Source: Myxococcales bacterium UBA1660
Lineage (GTDB): Bacteria; Myxococcota_A; Polyangia; Polyangiales; Houyiibacteriaceae
Length of the DNA stretch: 15,699 bases
NCBI GenBank assembly: GCA_002320815.1
Contig: DCLA01000099.1
Coordinates: 35,082-50,780, forward strand
Direction of reading: 5' to 3'
Shown: piece by piece, positions 1 to 7,487 of the stretch
Numbering within the stretch: position 1 is the first letter of the stretch
Layout of the letters: each line of letters starts with the position of its first letter
Notes under the pieces: generated by a model
The model's database searches: none
What the model saw: the letters and a program-made list of their open reading frames with translations, nothing else
What the model was told of the DNA's origin: nothing
Translations under genes and position numbers: made by a program

Positions 1-2
1 GG

Positions 3-1013
3 TCCGCCACCCCTCCGCCGGCGGGCACCCCCAAAAAGCTCGACGTTTACCCCCGCGAAACCCCGGTCCAGTCCTTGCTCTGGCTCAGCGACATGTCCCG
101 ACGACGCATCGTCACGGCCGGAAAGGTCACCGGCAACGACCGCCGGACCACCCGGCGGTTCCACCTCTTCACGCCCGACGAGGAGGGGATGATGGAGGAG
201 ATCTTCTGGTACTGCCTCGCCCTCGCCGCCAGCGAGAACAACATCGCGGTCTATGCGGCGACGCTGATGTCGTCGCACCCTCACTACGACGTCGAAGACC
301 GCGACGGCCGGTTGCCGCTTTTCAAGCGCGACTTCCACCGGTGGCTCTCGCTCTCGACCAAAGCCTTCCGAGACTGGCCGGAAGAAGTCTTCAACAAGTC
401 GGCTCCGGGGGAGCACGAGGTTCTGACTCCTGAAGCACTCGTTCACGACCTGGCCTATCTCATCGCGAATCCCGTGAGCGCCGGCGCCGTCCGCAGCGCC
501 GCTCGATGGCCGGGCGCCAAGACTCTCCCTCAGGACATCGGGGTGCGAGTCATCCGCGCGCGGCGCCCTCCGTTCTGGTTCAAAGCGGACAACGACCGGT
601 GGCCAGACGAAGTCGAGCTCGTGCTCGAGATGCCGCGGATGCTCCTCGACGAGTACGGGTCGCTCGAGGCGGCCCAACGAGCGATCGCCGACGAAGTCGA
701 GGTTCTCGAGAAGGAGGCGCGCAGGAAGCTCTGCGCGAAGGGGCAGCCGTTCGAGGGGCGCCGCCGAGTCCTACGCCGGAAGCACACGGACATGTCCAAA
801 TCTCCCGAGCAGCGAGGTCGTCTGAACCCCCAGCATGCCGCGGGCGGCAACCGGACGGCTGCAGCAAACGCAATCGCCGCGAGGCGCGAGTTCAATCGCG
901 CCTACGATGAAGCCCTCAGCCGCTGGACGAGCGGTGACCGCGACGTCGTCTTCCCCCATGGCACATGGTGGATGCGAGTCCACCACGGAGTCCGCTGCGG
1001 ACCCCCGACGTAG
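3..1013 (+). CDS. REP-associated-type Y1 (HUH) transposase, 5'-partial at window edge
   Basis: Probable single-strand DNA transposase/nuclease of the IS200/REP-associated tyrosine (Y1) family. The HUH-type site is the His-Pro-His at nt 276-284 within SHPHYDV, at the place where relatives have PNHVHLL. The probable catalytic tyrosine is at nt 456-458 in AYLIANPVSAGAV, matching the family's YIxxNPVxAGxV block. Counted from a TTG at 75 these are H68, H70 and Y128, and the 60-residue spacing suits Y1 enzymes. A basic, Arg-rich tail of about 120 residues follows. The frame has no stop back to position 3, so the true start is probably outside the window; TTG at 75 and ATG at 93 are internal alternatives. 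Proline in the middle of the HUH triplet is unusual, since this position is normally hydrophobic. No terminal inverted repeats could be paired because the left side is missing. The family call is fairly secure; activity is not shown. Confidence 0.75.
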   Translation, partial: SATPPPAGTPKKLDVYPRETPVQSLLWLSDMSRRRIVTAGKVTGNDRRTTRRFHLFTPDEEGMMEEIFWYCLALAASENNIAVYAATLMSSHPHYDVEDRDGRLPLFKRDFHRWLSLSTKAFRDWPEEVFNKSAPGEHEVLTPEALVHDLAYLIANPVSAGAVRSAARWPGAKTLPQDIGVRVIRARRPPFWFKADNDRWPDEVELVLEMPRMLLDEYGSLEAAQRAIADEVEVLEKEARRKLCAKGQPFEGRRRVLRRKHTDMSKSPEQRGRLNPQHAAGGNRTAAANAIAARREFNRAYDEALSRWTSGDRDVVFPHGTWWMRVHHGVRCGPPT

Positions 1014-1020
1014 TTCACTC

Positions 1021-1045
1021 GAGGCGCGATGACCCCTCGCGTCTC
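1021..1045 (+). terminator. Hairpin after the transposase gene
   Basis: Seven bases after the transposase stop, GAGGCGCGA (1021-1029) pairs with TCGCGTCTC (1037-1045) in a 9-bp stem containing one G-T pair, around the 7-nt loop TGACCCC. No T-run follows, so it is either a weak intrinsic terminator or a structured 3' end of a REP-type element. Confidence 0.4.
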
Positions 1046-1290
1046 CATGGGTCGGATGAGTCCAGACCGCCCGCTCTTCCGCGGTCAGCCGGGAAGGCCC
1101 CTCCTCTGCCTCAGTGTCCCAACGGACCTGCGCGGCCAGTGCCTTCCTGCACCCGTCAAAGGATGCAAACAGGGTCAGAGCGCGTCGACGGCCAGACCGT
1201 TCGCTGGTCAGGACCCGGCGGGGAGCAGTTTGAGCGAGGCGCAGGCCCGGTCGAGCCAGATTCACCCCGAGTCAGGCACCGAGCGGGCTC

Positions 1291-1387
1291 TGACGAGCGG
1301 CTTTCAACCCCGGTCGGGCTCCGACGAGTGGTTTCAACCCCGGTCGGTCTCTGACGAGCGGGATTCAACCCCGGTCGGGGTCCGACG
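1291..1387. repeat. Three tandem 30-31 bp repeats plus a partial fourth unit
   Basis: The 15-base core TTCAACCCCGGTCGG occurs without mismatch at 1303-1317, 1333-1347 and 1364-1378, a period of 30 then 31. Each core is preceded by the near-identical block YGACGAGYGG. A decayed related block (TTCACCCCGAGTC) begins at 1261, and a partial unit starts at 1383 and contains the kinase stop codon. The CCCC-GGTC-GGGG centre of unit 3 can form a short hairpin; the others pair less well. No unique spacers lie between the units, so this is not a CRISPR array. Confidence 0.85.
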
Positions 1388-4300
1388 TCAGAGCGCGGCT
1401 TCGAATTCGCGGCCGAACTCCAAGGGCGTCGGGCGGTCCTTCCACTCCAGCGACGTCGCCGCGCGCATCAGCTTCACCAGCGCCGCCGGGTAGCCGGCGA
1501 GCTGCGCGTTCTCCATCGGGTCCATCCGCATGTGCGCGACGATGCGTTCCCGGGGCTCCTTGATCTCGTCGAAGAACGCGCGCCCGGTGGTCACGTTGTA
1601 GATCGTGCCCGCGAGGGCGTAGACGTCCGCGCGACCGTCGAGCTCGACGGGGTCCAGCACCTGCTCCGGCGCGATGTATCCCGGGGTCCCCGCGACGAAC
1701 TTTCCGCCGACCTCGGCGGACACGCGCTGGGCCCGGACCATGCCGAAATCGATGATCACGGTCGACAGGGGTTGAGCCCGCGCCGGGTCCCGATGGACCT
1801 CCGGGTCGAAGCGCTGGTCCCCGCGCAACGGCAGCCGAAGCCACAAGTTGGCCGGCTTGATGTCCCGGTGGACCAGCCCCGCGTTGTGCAGCGCCGTGAG
1901 CCCCGCGCAGGACTCCTTCACCACCTGGCGCAGCTCGAAGAGGCTCATCAGCTTCGCCGAGCTGTACTGCTTCAGGTCCGCGCCGATGAGCAGCTCGAGG
2001 ACCAGGTAGGGCACGGTGCCCTCGACGCCGCGGTCGATGATGTTGGCGACGTTGGGGTGGTAGAGCCCGGCCAGCGCCTTGGCCTCTTCGGTGAAGCTCG
2101 CCAGGATCGCCGCGCGCTCGGTGTCGCTCGCGCTCTCGAGCACGTCGGCCTTGGGGATCTTCAACACGAAGAAGCGATCCGCGCCGGGCTTGCGCACCAG
2201 CCACACGCTGCCGATGCCGCCCTCGCCGAGCGCCTTGATGAGATCGTAGCCGACGATCTGCTTCGCCTGCGCCTTCTTCTTCGTCGGCGGCGGCGGCGGC
2301 GTCCGCTTCACGGCACCGCGCACGGCGCGGTCCACCAACGTCGAGGCCAGCGGTCCCAGCGACGCGAACCACACCTCGAGCAGCGACAGGTCTCGGGCGC
2401 GGATGGCCCGGGCCACGACCGACGCCATCCGCGGCGCGTTCTCGCTGGTCGCCTGAGCCAGCGAGTCGTCGTCCGGAGTCGCGCTCGCCGGGTGGAGCGC
2501 GCGGACGGGGTCCGCCAACGCCGCCTGCAGCCGCTCGGCGGCGATAACGAGCTGGAGGCACTGGGCCTCCAGGTCCGGCTTCGGGCCCGCGGCGCCTTCG
2601 AACCCTTGGAGGGCCTGGGCCAAGCCCGCGAGGGCCTCGGCGAGCTCGGTGTCGCTCGCCTGCAGCGCCGCCAAGGTCTTGGCGACGTTCTCGCCCCACG
2701 CGCCCGCTTCGCTGCTCGAAGACAGTGCCCGGCGCGTCTCGGCGGCCAAGTCGCAGCACTTCTCGAGCGCGCCATCGGCGATCATCGGGAGCGCGGTCGC
2801 GAGCTGCTGCAGCAGCGAGGGCCGGTCGATGACCAGGGCCCACCAGGCCGCAAAGGGCCCGAGCCACTGGACGTCGTCGACCTCGCCGAGGGCGGTCCCG
2901 CGGGTGGTGTCCACCAGCCGCCAGAAGAGCGAGCTCAGCGCGTGCTTCAATGCGCTGGGGAGCTCTCGCGAACCGTCCGCGAGCCCGTCGAGCTTCCGGA
3001 GCCAGAGACAGGTCTGGTGCGCGGTCGGTCCCGCGCCGGCTCCGAGGTCCGAGTCCTCGCCGCAGGCGTCGAGCGCGTACCCGCCGAGCTTCAGCGCCAG
3101 GACCTCCAGCGCGGGATCCACCTGCGCCTCGGACTCGCCGTCCTGCCGGCGCTCGCGCACGGCGTCGAGGAGCTCCGCCGGTGAGCGCGCGACGGTGTGC
3201 CAGGTCTCGTCGAGGTCGGGAGCCTCGATGGGATCCCCCTTCGGCCGGGTCGCCAGGAGTGGGCCCCAGAGGCGGAGCGCCAGCGAGCGGGCGCAGCCCT
3301 CGACGGCGTTGATGGCGGCGGCCCGTTGCCGGACCGAGCGGCTCTCGGTGGCGATGCGCCAGGCCTCCGCGAAGGTGGGCGCGAGGGTCCCCGCGAAGCG
3401 CGCCGCGCGCGCGTCCGCTTCTTCGTCGTCGTACTGGGCCGCGACGCGGACGAGGTTCTCGAGGCCGGTCTCGATGTCGAGGGGGTCCCGCTCGGCGTCG
3501 TCGATCACGTCGGTGACCTCGATGACCTCCAGCCACCGGCGCCAGTCGTCGATGTCGTCGGTCTCGGCCCGCCGGGCCATCATCCGCAGGGCCTGGAAGG
3601 ACTCGAGAATCGAACCCCGGTCGCGTCCCGGACCCCGCCGCCATAGGGTCGCGAGGCCTTTGGCGAGAGCGCGCGCCGCGGTGGCGCCGCCGTCGCCCTC
3701 GAGGATCCGCTGGGCCAGTCGGTCCCAGAGGTCTCGCCGCTCGTGGAAGAGATGGGGGGTCGCCGCGGCCGCCGCCGCCAGCCCCCAGTCCTTCTCTTCG
3801 GGGGAGTCCAGGATCGCGGTGAGCTCGTGGCCGAGCATCGCCAGCCGCATCGAGGGCAGCGACGCGAATGCGGTGAGCGCGCGCTGCCGCAAGACGGGCG
3901 ACGCGCCGTGGACCCAGTCGAGCAGGGTGCCCTCGAGGGGCTCGAACACGCCAGCCAAGCGCCCAAAGGCGCGCGCGGCGCTGATCCACACCATCGGCTC
4001 GGGGTGCAGCAAGAGCGGCTGCAGGACCTGCAGGGTCCGGCCCACGAGCTGCGGGTCGGTCATCGGGGGCATGCCGGCGGCGGTGACCTCCAGGACCCGC
4101 GCGGCGAGCACGCGACCCCGGAGGGACCCCCGGGCCGGGTCGGCCACGACGCCCTCGAAGGTGTCATTGGACCCCCAGATCCACTTGCCCAGCGCCGGGA
4201 TCTGCAGCGCGCACGCGCCGGCCTCCCAGATGAGGATCTCGATGCGGGCCAGGGCCTCGCCATTCTCGGGGCGCACGAGCTGTTTGCCGGTGCCCAGGAG

Positions 4301-4711
4301 CGGCACGCACATCAGGGCGTCTTCGAGCGGCCCCTGCACCACGCGGTTTCGGGCGATGATCCGCGCCTGGCGCCCGAGCTCCTCGTCGCCCACGGCGGCG
4401 CTCAAGATGGGTCCCAGCCGCGCGTCGGTGCGACCGGCGTTGGCGGCCGCCCAGAGCAGGAGCACTTCACCCGCCGGCTCGTCGAAGGCGACCTTCACGT
4501 CGGCGGCCGTGTCCCAGGTCCGGCTCCACTCGGGCATGGACCGATCGACCAGCCCGGTGGCCGCGGCGACGCCCGTGCCGAGCTGGGCGCCCAGTTCGAG
4601 CTTTCCCGTCCGCCAGGTGTCGTGGAGCGTGGGTCCGAGTCCCGGATCGTCCGCGAGCGCCGCAGCCAGCGCTCGCAGAACGTCCAATGCGTCATCGTCG
4701 ATCTTCGCCAC
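1388..4711 (-). CDS. Large protein with helical-repeat-like N-terminus and C-terminal Ser/Thr protein kinase domain
   Basis: Hanks-type Ser/Thr kinase of 1107 residues with its catalytic domain at the C-terminus (about 821-1107). Visible elements: Gly-rich loop GEGGIGSV (829-836), ATP-anchoring K851 in VLKIPK, alpha-C Glu about 876, HRDIKPAN (948-955), DFG (988-990) and GTPGYIAPE (1008-1016). All key residues are present, so it should be active. Residues 1-800 are Ala/Leu-rich helices with HEAT/ARM-like character and no enzyme motif that I recognise. A basic, Pro-rich linker with five prolines (805-809) joins the two parts. About 32 residues separate the catalytic Asn from DFG, longer than usual, which suggests an insertion. 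No membrane segment or signal peptide is seen, so it is probably cytoplasmic. The start is GTG at 4711, the first possible after an in-frame stop at 4717-4715; no clear Shine-Dalgarno precedes it. It is the last gene of a probable operon behind the acyltransferase (68-nt gap). Confidence 0.88.
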   Translation of the reverse strand: MAKIDDDALDVLRALAAALADDPGLGPTLHDTWRTGKLELGAQLGTGVAAATGLVDRSMPEWSRTWDTAADVKVAFDEPAGEVLLLWAAANAGRTDARLGPILSAAVGDEELGRQARIIARNRVVQGPLEDALMCVPLLGTGKQLVRPENGEALARIEILIWEAGACALQIPALGKWIWGSNDTFEGVVADPARGSLRGRVLAARVLEVTAAGMPPMTDPQLVGRTLQVLQPLLLHPEPMVWISAARAFGRLAGVFEPLEGTLLDWVHGASPVLRQRALTAFASLPSMRLAMLGHELTAILDSPEEKDWGLAAAAAATPHLFHERRDLWDRLAQRILEGDGGATAARALAKGLATLWRRGPGRDRGSILESFQALRMMARRAETDDIDDWRRWLEVIEVTDVIDDAERDPLDIETGLENLVRVAAQYDDEEADARAARFAGTLAPTFAEAWRIATESRSVRQRAAAINAVEGCARSLALRLWGPLLATRPKGDPIEAPDLDETWHTVARSPAELLDAVRERRQDGESEAQVDPALEVLALKLGGYALDACGEDSDLGAGAGPTAHQTCLWLRKLDGLADGSRELPSALKHALSSLFWRLVDTTRGTALGEVDDVQWLGPFAAWWALVIDRPSLLQQLATALPMIADGALEKCCDLAAETRRALSSSSEAGAWGENVAKTLAALQASDTELAEALAGLAQALQGFEGAAGPKPDLEAQCLQLVIAAERLQAALADPVRALHPASATPDDDSLAQATSENAPRMASVVARAIRARDLSLLEVWFASLGPLASTLVDRAVRGAVKRTPPPPPTKKKAQAKQIVGYDLIKALGEGGIGSVWLVRKPGADRFFVLKIPKADVLESASDTERAAILASFTEEAKALAGLYHPNVANIIDRGVEGTVPYLVLELLIGADLKQYSSAKLMSLFELRQVVKESCAGLTALHNAGLVHRDIKPANLWLRLPLRGDQRFDPEVHRDPARAQPLSTVIIDFGMVRAQRVSAEVGGKFVAGTPGYIAPEQVLDPVELDGRADVYALAGTIYNVTTGRAFFDEIKEPRERIVAHMRMDPMENAQLAGYPAALVKLMRAATSLEWKDRPTPLEFGREFEAAL

Positions 4712-4729
4712 GGATCAGTGATGCTACAC

Positions 4730-4775
4730 GGTCCGGGCGCGGGGCGCGCTTTCCTTGCGAATTACGGCCCGGACC
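4730..4775. repeat. Inverted repeat between acyltransferase and kinase genes
   Basis: GGTCCGGGC (4730-4738) and GCCCGGACC (4767-4775) are perfect 9-base inverted arms around 28 bases. They fill most of the 68-base gap between the acyltransferase stop and the kinase start. In RNA this could be an attenuator or partial terminator that lowers kinase expression; as DNA it could be an operator. The loop is long for an intrinsic terminator and no T-run follows. Confidence 0.45.
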
Positions 4776-4779
4776 CGCC

Positions 4780-5499
4780 TCAGGCGGTGGAGAGCACCGA
4801 CTCGATCGACGTGCGGACGTCGGACATCAGGTTCTCCCGGCGCCCCACGTAGTCGGCTGGATCGAGGGCCGGATGGAAGGTGATGCGGACCTTCTGACCC
4901 AGCCGAACCCGGTAGTCTTTCGCGGGGAGAACGTCGCGCGTTCCGTCCACGGTCACGGGCATGATGGGGACCCCGGTCTGCTCGGCCATCACGAAGCCCC
5001 CCTTCTTGAAGGGCAGCAACGCGCCGTCGTCGCTCCGGGTCCCTTCCGGCGCGATCCACACGGTGATCCCCGACGCGATGACCTGCTTCGCCCGCTCCAG
5101 GGCGGCGAAGGCGCGGTCCCGGTCGCTCCGGTCGAGCTCGATGAACTCGGCCGCACGCATCCCGCCGCCCATGATCGGCAGCACGAAGACTTCCTTCTTG
5201 GCGATCATCCGCAGCGAGCCGGGGTAGGCCACGAAGAGCGCGAAGATGTCGTAGGCCGACTGGTGGTTGCTCATCAGCAGGTACGACTGGTCGCGGTCGA
5301 TGTGCTGGAGCCCGTGGACCTCGAGGTCGGCCTGGGCGAAGCGCATCGCCCGCCGGGACCAGACGTCCAGGCGCGCGTCGCAGGTCTCGCGCTTCAGGGT
5401 CCCCATGGCGCCCTGGACCACGGTGGGCGCACACACGCGAAAGGTCTCGGCCAACGCCAGCGGCAGTACCAGCGCGGAGGTACGCGGAACGCTCGCCAC
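4780..5499 (-). CDS. PlsC-like lysophospholipid / 1-acylglycerol-3-phosphate acyltransferase
   Basis: Predicted acyltransferase of 239 residues, the usual length for the PlsC/LPAT family, which transfers an acyl group from acyl-CoA or acyl-ACP to lysophosphatidic acid or a related acceptor at the inner membrane. The catalytic NHX4D motif is NHQSAYD (78-84). Motif II is seen as KKEVFVLPIMG (101-111), and the acceptor-binding EGTRS is at 152-156, followed by FKKGGF and the VPIMPV block. The N-terminus (about 8-35) is moderately hydrophobic and may sit at the membrane. I chose GTG at 5499 because it lies two bases after the stop of the upstream small gene, fits the family length and starts just before the conserved part; the frame itself is open further upstream. 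The substrate (glycerolipid, ornithine lipid or other) cannot be told. It lies in a probable operon with a small membrane protein before it and a kinase after it. Confidence 0.88.
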   Translation of the reverse strand: MASVPRTSALVLPLALAETFRVCAPTVVQGAMGTLKRETCDARLDVWSRRAMRFAQADLEVHGLQHIDRDQSYLLMSNHQSAYDIFALFVAYPGSLRMIAKKEVFVLPIMGGGMRAAEFIELDRSDRDRAFAALERAKQVIASGITVWIAPEGTRSDDGALLPFKKGGFVMAEQTGVPIMPVTVDGTRDVLPAKDYRVRLGQKVRITFHPALDPADYVGRRENLMSDVRTSIESVLSTA

Positions 5500-5501
5500 G
5501 T

Positions 5502-5777
5502 TCAGTCGGCCGCGCGCGCGAAGGGGCAGCCTTCGTCGGCGCCCTCGGCGATGGCCGGATGGGCGACGTCCGCCTCGAGGGCCGGATGCGTGACCTCCGC
5601 GGCGTTCCGGGTGCAGCAGCTCCGCGCCGGACACGCTCCCCAAGCGCTGGAGACGAGGGCCGCCACCGCCAGCACGGCGCCGGCGACGACCGCCAGGCGC
5701 GCGTTGAGGGAGAGCTTCTTCCAACGGAGCACGACGAGCTTGCGGAAGAGGGCAGGGATCGAGGAAGGCCGAGGCAT
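5502..5777 (-). CDS. Small single-pass membrane protein with Cys/His-containing tail
   Basis: A 91-residue protein that I do not recognise. The N-terminus is basic (RKLVVLRWKK, 12-21), one hydrophobic segment spans about 26-45, and the tail carries C49, C54, C55 and C84 plus two HPA(L/I) units at H64 and H73. By the positive-inside rule the tail faces the periplasm, where the cysteines could form disulfides or bind a metal. The gene ends two bases before the acyltransferase start, which suggests translational coupling. The start is ATG at 5777, without a clear Shine-Dalgarno. The same frame stays open far upstream across the opposite-strand amidase, but that part looks like a shadow of the amidase, so the start was set at the first ATG outside it. 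Existence as a gene rests on the TM segment and tight coupling; function is unknown. Confidence 0.6.
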   Translation of the reverse strand: MPRPSSIPALFRKLVVLRWKKLSLNARLAVVAGAVLAVAALVSSAWGACPARSCCTRNAAEVTHPALEADVAHPAIAEGADEGCPFARAAD

Positions 5778-5807
5778 CCCGGGGACGATAGCAGCGCTCG
5801 CGGCGGC

Positions 5808-5833
5808 GTGCTCGCCTCCCGTACTCGCCTCCC
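5808..5833. repeat. Two adjacent 13-bp direct repeats in a divergent promoter region
   Basis: GTGCTCGCCTCCC (5808-5820) is followed at once by GTACTCGCCTCCC (5821-5833), with one difference. They lie about 30 bp upstream of the small membrane protein start and about 90 bp upstream of the amidase start, inside the 141-bp divergent intergenic region. This could be a regulator binding site; no -10/-35 pair is clear nearby. Confidence 0.4.
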
Positions 5834-5918
5834 TCCCCCGCACTCGGCGGGCCGCCCGGCGCACGACCCGATGCATCGCGGGGGCTCCGCGCGGCGGCCC
5901 GGTGTACCCTCCCGGCCC

Positions 5919-7409
5919 ATGGCCCTCTTCGCCGAGTACGACCAATACGATGCGCTCGGGCTCGCCGAGCTCGTCCGTGACCACGAAGTGACCCCCGCCG
6001 AGCTGGTGGAGACCGCCATCGCGCGGATCGAGGAGGTGGATCCGAAGATCCACGCGATCGTGCACCCGCTCTACCAGCCCGCCCGGGCCGCGGCGGAAGA
6101 GACGCCCTCCGGTCCCTTCGGCGGCGTGCCCTTCGTCCTCAAGGATCTCATCCAGACCATCGCCGGCGTCCCCACGGTGAGCGGCTCGCGCTTCTTTCAG
6201 GGCTGGGTCCCGATGGAGACCACGCTGCTCTACGAGCGCTACGTGGAGGCCGGTCTGATCACGGTGGCCAAGACCGCGACGCCGGAGTTCGGTCTGCTGC
6301 CCGTCACCGAGCCCGAGGCCTTCGGGCCCACGCGGAACCCGTGGAACCTCGATCGGGCCGCGGGCGGATCGAGCGGCGGCACCGGCGCGGCCATCGCGGC
6401 GGGGATCGTCCCCATGGGCCACGGCGGTGACGGCGGGGGCTCCATCCGCATCCCCGCGTCCTGCTGCGGCCTCTTCGGGATGAAACCCACCCGGGGCCGC
6501 ACCCCCGTATCGCCGGGAAGCGAACAGTGGAACGGCTTCGCCATCGAGCACGTGCTCAGCCGCTCGGTGCGGGACAGCGCCGCGGCCCTGGACGCGACGG
6601 AGGGGGCCGCGCCCCACGCGCCCTACCACGCGCCCCATCACGAGGGGTCGTTCTACGACGCCACCCAGCGCCCGCCCGGCCCGCTGCGCATCGCCTTCCA
6701 CACCGAGAACGCGATGCCCTCCCAGGTCCACTCGGACTGCATCGCCGCCGTCCACGACGTGGCCGCGCTCCTGGAAGACCTGGGTCACGAGGTCGTCGAG
6801 CACCGCCCGATGCACCGGGCCGAGCAGCTCGCTCGGTGGTTCTTCACCGTGGTCGCCGGCAACACCGCGGCCGAGATCGCCGAGGCGGAGAAGAAGGTCG
6901 GTCGCAAGGCGACGGCCAAGGACTTCGAGACCGCCACTTGGCTGACGAAGATGATGGCCTCGCTCTTCTCCGCCGAGGACGCCATCAACGCCCTACGGGG
7001 CCTCCAGGCGGAGACCCGCCGCCTCACCCAGCACTACGAGGGCTTCGACGTGGTGCTCACCCCGACCCTCGGTCAGCCCCCCGTGCCCCACGGCGCCCTG
7101 CGACCCAAGGGAGCGGAGGCCGCTGCCCAGAAGCTCGTCGCCCGCTCCGGTTTCGGGGCCGCGCTCAAGCTCCCGGGCCTCCTGGAGAAGACCATCAACG
7201 AGGTCTTCTCGTTCATCCCCTTCACGCCGGTGGCCAACTTCACCGGCCAGCCGTCCATGTCGGTCCCCCTCGTCTGGAACGACGAGGGGCTCCCCATCGG
7301 GACCATGTTCACCGGGGCCTTCGGCGACGAGATGACCCTCTACTCGCTGGCGGCCCAGCTCGAGGCCGCGCGGCCCTGGCGCGATCGCCGTCCACCCGTC
7401 CGCGCCTGA
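5919..7409 (+). CDS. Amidase-signature family hydrolase
   Basis: Predicted C-N hydrolase of 496 residues with the Ser-cisSer-Lys triad of the amidase signature family: K75 in FGGVPFVLKDL, cis-Ser S151 in AGGSSGG, and nucleophile S175 in GGDGGGSIRIPAS. The 24-residue gap between the two serines equals that in FAAH. The C-terminal FTPVANFTGQPSMSVPL and GDEMTLYSLAAQLEAARPW resemble the aryl/aliphatic amidases grouped with 6-aminohexanoate-cyclic-dimer hydrolase rather than GatA. No gatB or gatC is adjacent, and no signal peptide is seen, so it is probably a cytoplasmic amide hydrolase of unknown substrate. The start is ATG at 5919, which begins the conserved MALFAEYDQYDALGLAELV region; no strong Shine-Dalgarno precedes it. 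It is monocistronic, divergent from the acyltransferase operon and convergent with the small lipoprotein gene. Confidence 0.9.
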   Translation: MALFAEYDQYDALGLAELVRDHEVTPAELVETAIARIEEVDPKIHAIVHPLYQPARAAAEETPSGPFGGVPFVLKDLIQTIAGVPTVSGSRFFQGWVPMETTLLYERYVEAGLITVAKTATPEFGLLPVTEPEAFGPTRNPWNLDRAAGGSSGGTGAAIAAGIVPMGHGGDGGGSIRIPASCCGLFGMKPTRGRTPVSPGSEQWNGFAIEHVLSRSVRDSAAALDATEGAAPHAPYHAPHHEGSFYDATQRPPGPLRIAFHTENAMPSQVHSDCIAAVHDVAALLEDLGHEVVEHRPMHRAEQLARWFFTVVAGNTAAEIAEAEKKVGRKATAKDFETATWLTKMMASLFSAEDAINALRGLQAETRRLTQHYEGFDVVLTPTLGQPPVPHGALRPKGAEAAAQKLVARSGFGAALKLPGLLEKTINEVFSFIPFTPVANFTGQPSMSVPLVWNDEGLPIGTMFTGAFGDEMTLYSLAAQLEAARPWRDRRPPVRA

Positions 7410-7487
7410 GTCCGGCCCGCTCGCTCCGAGCGCGCCCAACGCGTCCATCCCCGAACACCGATCCGAGCACCAGGGACGGAAATGACA

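Larger units (their letters stand above)
1014..1387. other. Non-coding spacer between the transposase and kinase genes
   Basis: This 374-base stretch separates two convergent genes. Its left end holds the hairpin at 1021-1045 and its right end the tandem repeat at 1291-1387. The middle (about 1050-1255) shows no convincing gene: the open plus-strand frames that cross it run into the opposite-strand kinase gene, encode low-complexity Ser/Arg/Pro peptide and resemble no family I know. Confidence 0.5.

Noticed and set aside
1291..1387. Possible CRISPR array
   Set aside because: The units abut with a 30-31 bp period and no unique spacers, and there are no cas genes nearby.
1029..1493. Plus-strand open frame crossing the tandem repeats
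   Set aside because: It runs into the 3' end of the opposite-strand kinase gene, contains repeat-derived peptide and has no recognisable domain.
1365..3989. Minus-strand open frame of 874 codons in another frame of the kinase gene
   Set aside because: Arg/Gly/Pro/Ala-rich low-complexity product with no motif; the overlapping frame encodes a complete kinase domain, so this is a GC-bias shadow.
2649..4721. Plus-strand open frame of 690 codons opposite the kinase gene
   Set aside because: Ser/Arg/Ala-rich product typical of an antisense shadow in high-GC DNA; no domain or start signal.
5778..6815. Upstream extension of the small membrane protein frame across the amidase gene
   Set aside because: The extension is antisense to a well-conserved amidase and has shadow-like composition; only the part below 5777 has a TM segment and plausible protein character.
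5919..7409. Amidase as GatA (glutamyl-tRNA amidotransferase subunit A)
   Set aside because: No gatB or gatC is adjacent and the C-terminal blocks fit stand-alone amidases better.
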